Shown here: positions 18,319 through 27,211 of the stretch, piece after piece
Numbering within the stretch: the stretch's first letter is position 1
Layout of the letters: the number at the start of each line of letters is the position of its first letter
Assembly: GCF_017809215.1 (NCBI RefSeq)
Contig: NZ_CP065424.1
Location: 1,520,001-1,584,000, forward strand
From: Heyndrickxia oleronia
GTDB lineage: Bacteria; Bacillota; Bacilli; Bacillales; Bacillaceae_C
Reading direction: 5' to 3'
Length of the DNA stretch: 64,000 nucleotides
Translations under genes and position numbers: made by a program
The notes under the pieces: model-generated
What the model was told of the DNA's origin: nothing
Databases searched by the model: none
What the model saw: the letters and a program-made list of their open reading frames with translations, nothing else

Positions 18319-20211
18319 ATGTGTGGATTTGTTGGTTGTATTCATGACCGAGAGATTGGTTTAAGAGATTCGGATAGACAGCTTTTTAAGAATATGAATG
18401 ATATTATTACACATCGTGGACCAGATGATGAAGGTTTTTTTGAAGATGAGCATATCCAATTTGGTTTCCGCAGATTAAGTATTATTGATATAGAAAGTGG
18501 ACACCAGCCATTAACCTATGAAAATGAGCGCTATTGGATTATTTTTAATGGTGAAATATATAATTATGTTGAGCTCAGAAATGAACTAATTGAGATGGGA
18601 CTTACTTTTGAAACTTCTTCAGATACAGAAGTAATTATTGCTCTTTATAGTCATTATAAAGAAAAAGCGGTGGAGAAACTTAGGGGAATGTTTGCTTTTA
18701 CGATTTGGGATAAACAAGAGCAAGTTTTAATTGGTGCTCGCGATCCATTCGGCATTAAACCATTTTTCTATCGTGAAGAAGAAAAACGGACATTCTTTGC
18801 ATCAGAGAAGAAAAGTATTCTACTTGCAATGGACCATGAAGAGCTTAATTATGATGCAGCACAACATTATATGACCTATCAATTTGTTCCTGAACCAGAA
18901 ACAATGACAAAAGGAATAAAAAAATTAGAACCAGGACATTATTTTACGAAAAAGCCTGGAGAGAAGATGAAGATTGAACGTTATTGGAAAGCCTCTTTCC
19001 AACCAGTTCAAAAATCAGAGGATGAATTTGTTAAAGAAATTAGGGATGTATTATTTGATTCAGTAAACGTCCATATGCGAAGTGATGTTCCGGTAGGATC
19101 CTTCTTATCTGGAGGTATTGATTCTTCAATTATCGCATCTATTGCCAAGCAATATCATCCGAACATTAAAACATTTTCAGTTGGTTTTGAACATAATGGG
19201 TTTAGTGAAATTGATGTGGCTAAGGAAACAGCAGAAAAATTAGGTGTTGAGAATATTAGTTATATCATCTCACCTGAAGAATATATGAAAGAACTTCCTA
19301 AAATCATCTGGCATTTAGATGATCCACTTGCTGATCCTGCATGTGTTCCATTGTATTTCGTCGCACGTGAAGCGAGAAAACATGTAACTGTTGTATTATC
19401 TGGTGAAGGTGCAGACGAGCTATTTGGTGGATATAATATTTATCGTGAACCGCAATCATTAGAAGTGTTTGACAAAATTCCTGCGATTGGAAAATCTTTG
19501 TTAAAAGCATTAGCAAAAATTTTACCTGAGGGAGTAAAAGGAAAAAGCTTTATTGAACGCGGTGTGACTCCAATGGAACAAAGATATATTGGAAATGCCA
19601 AAATGTATACTGAAGCAGAGAAAAAGGATTTATTAGCTCAGTATCGAACAGGTATAGATTATACAGATATAACTAAACCACTTTATGCAGAAACAAAAGG
19701 ATATGATCCGGTTGATCGTATGCAGTACATTGATATCCATACATGGATGCGTGGAGATATTCTTTTAAAGGCAGATAAAATGACAATGGCACATTCCTTG
19801 GAATTGCGCGTTCCATTTTTAGATAAAGAAGTATTTAAAATCGCATCGAAAATACCAACTAGTTTAAAAACAGCAAATAATACAACCAAATATATTTTAA
19901 GAAAAGCGGCTGAAGGGGTTGTACCTGATCATGTTCTTAATCGAAAGAAATTAGGATTTCCCGTCCCAATTCGCCACTGGTTAAAAAATGAAATGAATGA
20001 TTGGGCGAAACAAATCATTCATGAAAGTGCAACTGATCATATTATTAATAAACATTATGTTTTGAATTTATTAGAGGAGCACTGTCAAGGAAAAATGGAT
20101 CATAGCCGTAAAATTTGGACGGTTCTTGTATTTATGATCTGGCATGCAGTGTATGTTGAAGAGAAATACGATTTCCAGAAACAATATAAGCTATCAGCTG
20201 CAACATTATAA
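18319..20211 (+). CDS. asnB: Glutamine-hydrolysing asparagine synthetase AsnB
   Basis: AsnB makes asparagine from aspartate, ATP and glutamine. It has 630 residues, close to B. subtilis AsnB (632). The N-terminal class II amidotransferase domain starts MCGFVGCIHD, with Cys2 as nucleophile once Met is removed, and contains THRGPDDEGFF and FNGEIYNY. The synthetase domain has the PP-loop VGSFLSGGIDSSIIASIA near residue 260 and SGEGADELFGGY. The ATG follows AGGTGA at usual distance. It directly follows metK as in B. subtilis. Confidence 0.96.
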   Translation: MCGFVGCIHDREIGLRDSDRQLFKNMNDIITHRGPDDEGFFEDEHIQFGFRRLSIIDIESGHQPLTYENERYWIIFNGEIYNYVELRNELIEMGLTFETSSDTEVIIALYSHYKEKAVEKLRGMFAFTIWDKQEQVLIGARDPFGIKPFFYREEEKRTFFASEKKSILLAMDHEELNYDAAQHYMTYQFVPEPETMTKGIKKLEPGHYFTKKPGEKMKIERYWKASFQPVQKSEDEFVKEIRDVLFDSVNVHMRSDVPVGSFLSGGIDSSIIASIAKQYHPNIKTFSVGFEHNGFSEIDVAKETAEKLGVENISYIISPEEYMKELPKIIWHLDDPLADPACVPLYFVAREARKHVTVVLSGEGADELFGGYNIYREPQSLEVFDKIPAIGKSLLKALAKILPEGVKGKSFIERGVTPMEQRYIGNAKMYTEAEKKDLLAQYRTGIDYTDITKPLYAETKGYDPVDRMQYIDIHTWMRGDILLKADKMTMAHSLELRVPFLDKEVFKIASKIPTSLKTANNTTKYILRKAAEGVVPDHVLNRKKLGFPVPIRHWLKNEMNDWAKQIIHESATDHIINKHYVLNLLEEHCQGKMDHSRKIWTVLVFMIWHAVYVEEKYDFQKQYKLSAATL

Positions 20212-20216
20212 AAAAA

Positions 20217-20262
20217 CAGCCAATGATTACAGACCTAATTTTGGAATGTAATTGCTTGGCTG
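20217..20262. terminator. Convergent terminator asnB / C39 peptidase gene
   Basis: CAGCCAATGATTACA pairs with TGTAATTGCTTGGCTG with one or two mismatches. It overlaps the last codons of the minus-strand gene. Confidence 0.65.
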
Positions 20263-20999
20263 CCCATTTGCACCCAGGCTTTTTTAAAGTCGACAATGGG
20301 TGCTTTTTTATTTTTTGTTCCTGTTAGTGGATCGTTAAAATAAATATATTCCTTATCATACCCAGTGACTAATACAGAGTGTTCCTTACTAGTAACTCGA
20401 ATGGGTCCCTCTTCGGTGTACCATGTTTTGAAGTAAGAATCCGAAAGTTGTTGATACTTTGTATTAATAATAACCCATACTGGACGTTTATCTGATAAAT
20501 ATATTTTTAAGTCTTCAAATGTTGAATTCGTTAAATTGACAATTTTCCCAGGTAAATATTTTTCAGCCAGTTTAACTATAGGTTCAACATACACTCCTAA
20601 TCCTGGTTGATCATATGTATATATATTGCCAACAAACCCCTTATGTGGATTCCCAAAATACACTTTTCCATTGACTACAGATTGAGGAGTCGGATCTTTT
20701 TCAATTTCACTCGCTAAAGCCATCTTATCCTTATTAATTCCAGCTGCTAGTAGAAGCATCGATAGGCTTGTTACTTCACAGCCGCGTGCCAACTCAGGAA
20801 ATTGAGAAATAACAGGTATATCAAGAAGGACCTTATCTTTTAGTTTAATAATTTTATATTGATCTGAAGCAGACAAGGTTTCTGTCAATTTTTGATTTTC
20901 CTCAAAGGCAAAGCTGTTATCTTCTTTATTTATATAACCAAATAAAAAAACAATAGATGCCAATAGAAAAATAGCAAAAATAGAGAGAATAGATTTCAT
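20235..20999 (-). CDS. C39-like cysteine peptidase, membrane-anchored or secreted
   Basis: This is a 254-residue protein with an N-terminal hydrophobic segment (ILSIFAIFLLASIVFLFGYI), so it is exported or anchored. The catalytic domain has Cys in ELARGCEVTSLSMLL, His in SKEHSVLVTGYD and Asp/Asn in YFNDPLTG, the peptidase C39-like_2 arrangement found in B. subtilis YvpB. These stand-alone proteins lack the ABC transporter that bacteriocin-processing C39 peptidases have. The substrate is unknown. AGGTGA precedes the ATG. Confidence 0.82.
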   Translation of the reverse strand: MKSILSIFAIFLLASIVFLFGYINKEDNSFAFEENQKLTETLSASDQYKIIKLKDKVLLDIPVISQFPELARGCEVTSLSMLLLAAGINKDKMALASEIEKDPTPQSVVNGKVYFGNPHKGFVGNIYTYDQPGLGVYVEPIVKLAEKYLPGKIVNLTNSTFEDLKIYLSDKRPVWVIINTKYQQLSDSYFKTWYTEEGPIRVTSKEHSVLVTGYDKEYIYFNDPLTGTKNKKAPIVDFKKAWVQMGSQAITFQN

Positions 21000-21172
21000 T
21001 AATAATCACCTTATTCCATCATCTTTACTATTTACATCGACAATAATCTGCAATGTTTTAGTGAAGAATGTCACCATTCAACAAATTATTTAGAAAGCAG
21101 CAAATTTAAATTATATCGTTTACTAACTTTTTATTTCGAGCATACAATTAATATAACGAAGTATTGTATGTT

Positions 21173-21694
21173 TTACTTTTGTATTGATTTATAGTATTTC
21201 CCTTTTTCAGCATATTCTTTTGAAATTCTAATCATATCTTGGATATCCTCATTGTTTAATGTTCTAATCACTTTTGCCGGTCTGCCAAAGGCTAGTGTAT
21301 TTGGAGGAATGACTTTCCCTTGGGGGACGAGACTACCAGCTCCGATAAATGCTCCTTCACCGATTTCTGCACGATCTAAAATAATCGACCCCATCCCAAT
21401 AAGTGCTTTCTTTCTAATTTTACAGCTATGTAAAATTACTTGATGTCCTATGGTTACTTCATCTTCAATAATTAATGGATTATTTGGGCTTTGATGTAAG
21501 ACTGAATTATCTTGTATATTTACTTTTTTCCCAATAATAGTTGGTGCAACATCCCCACGAATGGTCGTATTAAACCAAATACTAGATTCTTCACCGATTT
21601 CTACATCTCCAGAAATCGTGACATAATCTGCAATATATGCCGAATCAGCAATTTTAGGCAGTTTCCCCTTATATGGGTAAATCATTTGACCCAA
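21173..21694 (-). CDS. ytoA: Gamma-carbonic-anhydrase-like hexapeptide protein YtoA
   Basis: This is a 173-residue left-handed beta-helix protein with repeated hexapeptides (IGEESSIWFNTTIRGDVAPTIIG, VNIQDNSVL, IGEGAFIGAGSLV). Three histidines placed as in gamma carbonic anhydrases (SVLHQS, IGHQVILHSC) suggest a metal site at subunit interfaces. Family members may hydrate CO2, but many have no measured activity. It is a single gene on the minus strand. Confidence 0.88.
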   Translation of the reverse strand: MGQMIYPYKGKLPKIADSAYIADYVTISGDVEIGEESSIWFNTTIRGDVAPTIIGKKVNIQDNSVLHQSPNNPLIIEDEVTIGHQVILHSCKIRKKALIGMGSIILDRAEIGEGAFIGAGSLVPQGKVIPPNTLAFGRPAKVIRTLNNEDIQDMIRISKEYAEKGKYYKSIQK

Positions 21695-21883
21695 TCCCTT
21701 CTATTCCATAAATTAATTGTGTATTATTTTCTATTTTATTTTGTCATTATTTTATAATGGGTACAATAAGAAAAATGATAAATTATTCTTGCTTTGCCAC
21801 GGAATAGTCAAATCCTTTTCATATCAATCGGTTTCATTTAAAATAGTTAAGTATTACAATGCAAAGAAGAGGAGGTTTCAGAT

Positions 21884-22690
21884 ATGTGGAAATGGGAAGC
21901 CGATGAAGATCCAAAAGCTGTCATTGTTATCGTTCACGGTGCGATGGAACATCATGGAAGATATAATTGGCTTATTGAGATGTGGCGATCTTCAGGATTT
22001 CATGTGATTATGGGTGATCTACCTGGACAAGGAATGACAAGTAGATCGCAGCGAGGGCATATCGAATCCTTTGATGAATATATTTTTGAAATAAAAGATT
22101 GGGTACAAACTTCTTATCAATTTAATGTACCGGTATTTTTATTAGGACATAGTATGGGAGGACTTGCGGTTATTCGAACAATCCAAGAGGAAAAGTTAAA
22201 TTTAGCAGGTGTTATCCTCTCTGCACCATGTTTAGATTTAGTAAAATATCCATCGAGTTTTTTAGGAGTGTTATCGATATTTTTAAATCGTGTTGCTCCC
22301 CAATTAAAATTCTCAAGTGGATTATCCATTGAGTCAGTGACAAGAAATGAAGAGGCGAAGGATTTGGCATTAAACGATACACTATATGTTACTAAAGTTT
22401 CAGTTAGATGGTATCGGGAGCTTTTAAAGGCGATGAAATTAGCTACTTCAAAAATATCAAATGTACCAGATATTCCTTTACTCGTGTTACAAGGTGGAAA
22501 TGATAAAATTATTAATAAGTTAGCAGTGAATGATTGGTTTAATAAAGTTTCACTATCTGAGAAACAGTACAAAATATGGCCAGAAAGTTATCACGAAATA
22601 TTTAGTGAACCTGAACGAGAAGAGGTATTCCAATATGCGAAAAATTTTGTGGAAACAAGACTGAGTTCATTAGGTTATATCATAAAATGA
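21884..22690 (+). CDS. ytpA: Phospholipase/lysophospholipase YtpA
   Basis: This is a 268-residue monoacylglycerol-lipase-type alpha/beta hydrolase. Motifs are VIVHGAMEHHGRYNWL, nucleophile LLGHSMGGLAVIR near residue 87, acid LQGGNDKIIN and histidine ESYHEIFSEPER. B. subtilis YtpA is implicated in formation of the phospholipid antibiotic bacilysocin, and is co-transcribed with ytpB, as here with a 15-base gap. AGAGGAGG precedes the ATG. Confidence 0.9.
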   Translation: MWKWEADEDPKAVIVIVHGAMEHHGRYNWLIEMWRSSGFHVIMGDLPGQGMTSRSQRGHIESFDEYIFEIKDWVQTSYQFNVPVFLLGHSMGGLAVIRTIQEEKLNLAGVILSAPCLDLVKYPSSFLGVLSIFLNRVAPQLKFSSGLSIESVTRNEEAKDLALNDTLYVTKVSVRWYRELLKAMKLATSKISNVPDIPLLVLQGGNDKIINKLAVNDWFNKVSLSEKQYKIWPESYHEIFSEPEREEVFQYAKNFVETRLSSLGYIIK

Positions 22691-22705
22691 GGTGATCCGA
22701 AAAAT

Positions 22706-23827
22706 ATGTCAGTTCCATCACATCCTATTTCATTAATGACTCAGGTGTACAAAAGGGTTTTTCCTAGTGTCCATCGTGAGCTACTGCAATGGAAAGAGAA
22801 GGCGGCATCTATCCCAAATAAGGAGCTAAAGAATCAAGCATTAGCAAGTATTAATCATAAAACATTCCATTGCGAAGGTGGGTCTATTCTTGGTCTTCTT
22901 GCATTAGAGAGGCGAGATGAAGCGATTGAATTTATCGTCGCATATCAAACAATAAGTGATTATCTCGATAACTTATGTGATCGAAGTACATCGTTAGATC
23001 CGGATGATTTTGCTGCATTACACGAATCAATGAAAGATTCATTAACAGTTGGGGCAGAGCCGAAAAATTATTATCGACTGCGATCTGATCAAAATGATGG
23101 TGGATATTTACATGATTTAGTCCTCACATGCCAAAAGGTTTTAACCAGACTGAAGAATTATCATTTAATCAAGGAACCATTATTGGAACTATGTTCCTAG
23201 TATTGTGATTTACAAATACATAAACATGTAAAGGTTGATGAGAGAGAGGGACGGTTACAAGAATGGTTTGAAAAATATAAAGATTCCTTACCAGAAATGG
23301 ACTGGTACGAATTTTCCGCTTGTTCTGGTTCAACACTTGGAGTTTTTTGTCTAGTCTCTTATGCATTACGTGAGGATTTTAAAGAGGAACATGCTACAAG
23401 TATACGTAATGGTTATTTCCCATATATTCAAGGATTACATATCCTTCTAGATTATTTTATTGATCAGGAGGAGGATCGCGAAGGGGGAGATTTAAATTTC
23501 TGTTTCTATTATGAAAACAATGAACATTTATTGAAAAGATTGACCCATTTTCTAACTGAAGCAGATAAACATACCGATAAATTACCAGACCAGACTTTCC
23601 ATAAATTAATCAATCGTGGGTTATTAGCTGTATATTTATCGGATAATAAGGTAAATAAACAAAAAGATGTGCAAAGAATTTCGAGAAAAATGATTAAACA
23701 TGGTGGATCGATTAGTCGTTTCTTTTATTGGAATGGGCGTGCATATCGTAAAGTGCAAAGTATGGTACCAAGTGGCGTAGTAAAAATAATTTTAAAATCG
23801 AAAAAGAAAAGTGCGGAAATTGGTTAA
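22706..23827 (+). pseudogene. ytpB: Tetraprenyl-beta-curcumene synthase YtpB, interrupted by an in-frame TAG
   Basis: YtpB is a large class IB terpene synthase that cyclises heptaprenyl diphosphate to tetraprenyl-beta-curcumene, the precursor of C35 sesquarterpenes. The reading frame is intact over 373 codons apart from one TAG at 23198-23200, after PLLELCS and before YCDLQIHKHVKVDER, which is clearly still YtpB-like. No frameshift is needed. The aspartate-rich SDYLDNLCDRS lies before the stop, and EFSACSGSTLGVFCL and LDYFIDQEEDREGGDLN lie after it, so the truncated product should be inactive. A recent nonsense mutation, readthrough or a sequencing error are all possible; the second half shows no decay. 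Confidence 0.85.
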
Positions 23828-23832
23828 TGATC

Positions 23833-24018
23833 GACAGTTTTTATGTAGTTTTTGCATGTTTAAAAACCAACTGCCCGGCTTTTAAACATAATAAATGATC
23901 AGCGATCTTATGGAGTTTCCAGCTCTTTTCTCAGTGAAATGATAGATGTAACGGTCTTCAACTGATAGTAGTTAGTTGAAACTTTCCTTAAATAGGAACA
24001 ATGTTTGAGAAAAGAGCC
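23833..24018 (+). repeat. MITE-like dispersed repeat, full-length copy
   Basis: This 186-bp copy starts GACAGTTTTTATGTAGTTTT and ends GAACAATGTTTGAGAAAAGA then GCC. The internal CTCTTTTCTCAGTGAAATGA is well conserved. Target duplication is unclear: ATTGGTTA at 23819-23826 resembles ATTAGTTA at 24019-24026, leaving six extra bases at the left end. It sits just after the ytpB stop. Confidence 0.75.
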
Positions 24019-24033
24019 ATTAGTTAAGACTAT

Positions 24034-24063
24034 ACTTAAAAAAACAATGCTTGAGAAAATACC
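24034..24063 (+). repeat. Extra right end of the MITE-like repeat
   Basis: ACTTAAAAAAACAATGCTTG followed by AGAAAATACC repeats the right terminus of the copy that ends 15 bases earlier. It looks like a remnant of a second insertion or of a partial tandem duplication. Confidence 0.5.
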
Positions 24064-24064
24064 T

Positions 24065-24099
24065 AAAAAACGATAATCAACTGAATGATTATCGTTTTT
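24065..24099 (-). terminator. Terminator of mnmM, containing its stop codon
   Basis: A perfect stem AAAAAACGATAATCA / TGATTATCGTTTTT spans the last codons and stop of the minus-strand gene. Confidence 0.8.
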
Positions 24100-24661
24100 C
24101 AATTGCAATGACAAATGGCGGTTGATTGATCTGGTTAATAAATTGGTATTGAAGTACATGTGCCTTTTTTTGATCAATAGTTTGTACAAAGTTTAAAACT
24201 TGATCACGCTCAATCTCCCCACCTGGATGACCATGATAAATAACAAGAACAATAAGAGCTCCAGGCTTCATTATTTCTAATAATTGCTTGAGGGCATTTA
24301 TGGTTGTATTCCCATGAGTAATAATTTGTTTATCCCCACCAGGTAAATAACCTAGATTAAAGATTGCTCCTGCAACTTGCCCATGATATTGTTCTGGAAT
24401 CGAATCTTTAAGTGTTTCATGACCTTTATTTATCAGTACTATATTTTCAGTACATGTTTTTTCAGCTAAATACCTTTTTGCCTGTTCGATAGCCATTTTC
24501 TGGATATCAAATCCAAATACCCTACCTTTAGGGCCAACTAAATTTGCTAAAAATTCAGTATCATAGCCATTTCCAACAGTGGCATCAACAACTATTTCCT
24601 TCTTCGTTACACTTTCCTTTAGTAAGCTATGAGCAAAATCAATTACTTTCATAAGTTTCAT
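24089..24661 (-). CDS. mnmM: tRNA mnm5s2U34-type methyltransferase MnmM (YtqB)
   Basis: This is a 190-residue class I SAM-dependent methyltransferase. SAM-binding motif I reads VDATVGNGYDTEFLA, followed by GFDIQKMAIEQAKRYL and AGAIFNLGYLPGGDKQI, the YtqB signature. The B. subtilis orthologue YtqB has been reported to methylate nm5s2U to mnm5s2U at the tRNA wobble base and renamed MnmM. The first ATG follows GGAG at good spacing. It is a single gene convergent with ytpAB. Confidence 0.88.
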   Translation of the reverse strand: MKLMKVIDFAHSLLKESVTKKEIVVDATVGNGYDTEFLANLVGPKGRVFGFDIQKMAIEQAKRYLAEKTCTENIVLINKGHETLKDSIPEQYHGQVAGAIFNLGYLPGGDKQIITHGNTTINALKQLLEIMKPGALIVLVIYHGHPGGEIERDQVLNFVQTIDQKKAHVLQYQFINQINQPPFVIAIEKR

Positions 24662-24828
24662 GGCAAATCTCCAATTTCAAAATTAATATAAAAATCATTC
24701 AAATTTTATCATGTACAATCAAACCAGTCTAATCTTGATTCCTTCGATTGCCAACATAGTAAGTATATAAATGAACAAAATAAAGAAGAAGCGATTGCTT
24801 CAAAAAGCATATGAAAGTGGGGATGAAG

Positions 24829-25104
24829 TTGGCCACTAGACAATCGGTTGGTGAACATATCCAAAAATGTGAAGAAGCTATTCAATATGCAAAAGAACAG
24901 TTTATTGAGGGAAGTCGTCAGGAACATTATTATGATAATGAATATCAAGATGCTCTCCAAGGTTTGGAGAATTCCTATAATGAGTTAGCCCAACTATCAA
25001 ACAGTGCGAATTCACAGCAAAGGGAACAATTACATCGGATGAGATTACAACTTCAACAAATACAAAATCAAATGATTTTGTTAAATCATGATCGGCCAAT
25101 ATAG
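24829..25104 (+). CDS. ytzC: DUF2524 protein YtzC
   Basis: This is a 91-residue helical protein starting ATRQSVGEHIQKCEEAIQYA after a TTG start; the C-terminal QREQLHRMRLQLQQIQNQM is highly typical of YtzC. I prefer the TTG at 24829 to the ATG at 24811 because the conserved region begins there and GGGG lies just upstream. Likely coiled-coil; no known function. Confidence 0.85.
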   Translation: MATRQSVGEHIQKCEEAIQYAKEQFIEGSRQEHYYDNEYQDALQGLENSYNELAQLSNSANSQQREQLHRMRLQLQQIQNQMILLNHDRPI

Positions 25105-25113
25105 GAGGATATC

Positions 25114-25284
25114 ATGAAAAAAAGATCGAAGGCAAATAATCCAGAACAAAAAACTAAAAATGGCATCAATAATCAAGATATGGAGTTAGGTAGGGAGTAT
25201 GATCCAGTAAAACAACTGAAGAAACAAAATGCAAAAAAAAGCCAACCAATCCGCTCAAAACAACGTATAGAAAAGCCAGATTAA
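25114..25284 (+). CDS. Small basic hypothetical protein
   Basis: This is a 56-residue, lysine- and glutamine-rich hydrophilic protein (MKKRSKANNPEQKTKNG...). It is preceded by a strong TAGGAGG and starts nine bases after ytzC, so the two form an operon closed by a terminator. Short proteins of this kind in Bacillus are sometimes misnamed glycogen biosynthesis protein GlgD; nothing here supports such a role. Confidence 0.65.
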   Translation: MKKRSKANNPEQKTKNGINNQDMELGREYDPVKQLKKQNAKKSQPIRSKQRIEKPD

Positions 25285-25289
25285 ATTAT

Positions 25290-25339
25290 AGGGTTGACTC
25301 AAAAAGGTGTTTGAAGCATCTTCATTGAGTCGACCCTTT
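25290..25339 (+). terminator. Terminator after the ytzC operon
   Basis: The 13-bp stem AGGGTTGACTCAA / TTGAGTCGACCCT (one G:U) is followed by TTTCTGTTTG. Confidence 0.75.
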
Positions 25340-25498
25340 CTGTTTGTAGAATTTACTATAAATAAAATATAGGAAAGATCAACCTTATTTAACTGAATAT
25401 TATGTGTTTACATTCTTGGTTGATTGGTACTTGTAGAGTGTAGCGAAAAGGAATAAAATTGGGAAGGTGATTAAGGAGATTAAGTTAAATAACTCATG

Positions 25499-25532
25499 TA
25501 CTAATAAATAATTTAAGTGAATTTATTTAGTA
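25499..25532. promoter_or_regulatory. Imperfect palindrome upstream of yttB, possible operator
   Basis: TACTAATAAAT and ATTTATTTAGTA form 11-12-base inverted arms (one bulge) around a 10-12-base centre, 33 bases before the MFS start. The size fits a dimeric repressor operator, but the region is AT-rich and no regulator gene is adjacent. Confidence 0.35.
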
Positions 25533-25564
25533 CTTATATAAATAATGGGGGAGGGGGCGGTTTC

Positions 25565-26758
25565 ATGCCAAAGTCATTATGGATGTTGGTAATCGGTATG
25601 ATGGTAAATGTAACGGGCTCTTCTTTTTTATGGCCTTTAAATGCTATCTACATGCATGATCATCTAGGGAAATCTTTATCTGTGGCAGGTATCGTATTAA
25701 TGTTAAATTCTGCTGCAAGTGTACTAGGAAATTTATTAGGTGGAAGTTTTTATGATAAGTTTGGTGGTTATCGTACGATATTAATTGGAGTATTTATCAC
25801 CATATTTTCTTTGATTGGTATGACTTTTTGGCATGAATGGCCAACATATGCAATCTTTTTAACTGTTATCGGGTTTGGCTCAGGGATTATTCCTCCAGCT
25901 ATTTTTGCAATGGCGGGCTCCGTTTGGAAAGAGGGAGGAAGAAAGGCATTCAATGCTATTTACATTGCACAGAATTTTGGAGTTGCAGTCGGTTCAGCAT
26001 TAGGAGGTTTTGTAGCTTCCTTTTCCTTTGATTATATTTTTATTGCTAATTTACTTATGTTTATTGTTTTTTTCTTCATTTCATTTTTTGGATATCGCAA
26101 TATAAAATCCGAACAAGGGAATCATACCTCTGTTATTCATGAGAAAAAACCAATTAAGAACAAAACAAAGTTTATTTCTTTAATGATCTTATGTGCAGGC
26201 TATTTATTGTGTTGGGTTGGTTATGTTCAATGGCAGTCAACGATTGCTACTTATACACAAGAAATTAACATTTCCTTAAGTCAATATAGTATGTTGTGGA
26301 CAATAAATGGTGCATTAATTGTCCTTGGTCAACCATTGTTAAATCCTATAATGAAACTGTTCGGTACAAATCTAAAAGGTCCAATTATTACAGGTATTGT
26401 TATTTTTATGTGTTCATTTGGAATTGCCAGTTTTGCTTCTGATTTTAAAGGATTTTTAACTGCGATGATTATACTTACCATCGGAGAAATGTTTGTATGG
26501 CCAACTGTACCAACCATAGCCGATAAGTTAGCACCTAAAGGAAAAGAAGGATTTTTCCAAGGAATTGTTAATAGTACAGCAACGGGTGGGAGAATGATTG
26601 GTCCATTATTGGGCGGAATTTTAGTGGATGTATATAGTATGTCATTATTATTTAAAGCTCTTATTGTATTACTAATCGTTTCCATTATCTTATCATTAAT
26701 ATATGATCGCCCACTTAAATCAAAATCAAAAGTAGATAAACAATCCATACCTATGTAA
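25565..26758 (+). CDS. yttB: Major facilitator superfamily transporter YttB-like
   Basis: This is a 397-residue, about 12-segment inner-membrane transporter of the drug-efflux type. The loop 2-3 motif appears as GNLLGGSFYDKFGGYRTIL near residue 55 (motif A). The ATG at 25565 follows GGGAGGGGGC and gives exactly the YttB length; upstream codons are a glycine run created by the ribosome-binding site. Substrate unknown. The C terminus is hydrophilic (KSKSKVDKQ). Confidence 0.85.
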   Translation: MPKSLWMLVIGMMVNVTGSSFLWPLNAIYMHDHLGKSLSVAGIVLMLNSAASVLGNLLGGSFYDKFGGYRTILIGVFITIFSLIGMTFWHEWPTYAIFLTVIGFGSGIIPPAIFAMAGSVWKEGGRKAFNAIYIAQNFGVAVGSALGGFVASFSFDYIFIANLLMFIVFFFISFFGYRNIKSEQGNHTSVIHEKKPIKNKTKFISLMILCAGYLLCWVGYVQWQSTIATYTQEINISLSQYSMLWTINGALIVLGQPLLNPIMKLFGTNLKGPIITGIVIFMCSFGIASFASDFKGFLTAMIILTIGEMFVWPTVPTIADKLAPKGKEGFFQGIVNSTATGGRMIGPLLGGILVDVYSMSLLFKALIVLLIVSIILSLIYDRPLKSKSKVDKQSIPM

Positions 26759-26850
26759 GGAAGACTATTTATAATTAAAATAGTAAAATGTACTTGATAA
26801 TAAGTATAATATTGGTTACAATGGTGAATACAATTATCAGATAGCTAAAC

Positions 26851-27085
26851 GTTGAGAAGGAATAGTAGTGATGATCTCCTTGATAAGAGAGTTGGCGGTC
26901 GGTGCAAGCCAATCAGGAACATCATGAACTCACCTTGGAGTTGCAAATGTGAACATCAATTAAGTAATATTTGCCGTTTTCCGCGTTAAGGATGAATGAA
27001 GTGAGTGGTTTACACTAATTTGGGTGGTACCGCGGGAGAATATACAGCCTCTCGTCCCTTTAATAGGGATGAGAGGCTTTTTATA
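26851..27085 (+). promoter_or_regulatory. T-box riboswitch, leucine type, for leuS
   Basis: The conserved T-box GGGTGGTACCGCGG is at 27022-27035. It is followed by the terminator CCTCTCGTCCC...GGGATGAGAGG with a T run (27048-27082). The specifier region near 26925 contains GAACTCACC, so the likely specifier codon is CTC (Leu), agreeing with leuS downstream. Uncharged leucyl-tRNA should stabilise the antiterminator and raise leuS expression. Confidence 0.93.
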
Positions 27086-27096
27086 TTGTTTTTTAA

Positions 27097-27187
27097 GGCT
27101 CTATTCTTAAACATTGTTGCTAGTTAGGTAAGTTTAACTATTTAAGTTAAGTAAAAGGCAACTCTTTATTTAACTGAGAAAAGGGTC
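27097..27187 (-). repeat. Reversed, shortened MITE-like repeat in the leuS leader
   Basis: On the plus strand it starts GGCTCTATTCTTAAACATTG, the complement of the full repeats' right end, and continues TTGCTAGTTAGGTAAGTTT. It ends ACTGAGAAAAGGGTC, which matches the complement of their internal CTTTTCTCAGT segment. It thus covers roughly the right half. It lies between the T-box terminator and the leuS ribosome-binding site. Confidence 0.65.
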
Positions 27188-27211
27188 ATTGATAAAGAAG
27201 GAGGATTTTAC

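Noticed and set aside
20235..20999. Bacteriocin-processing C39 peptidase
   Set aside because: No ABC transporter domain, no leader-peptide gene and no immunity gene nearby; stand-alone YvpB-like protein fits better.
23198..23200. Recoding of the ytpB TAG as pyrrolysine
   Set aside because: No pyl genes or other hint of recoding in the window; a point mutation or sequencing error is simpler.
24709..24960. Minus-strand ORF opposite ytzC
   Set aside because: Shadow of ytzC; hydrophobic frame without ribosome-binding site.
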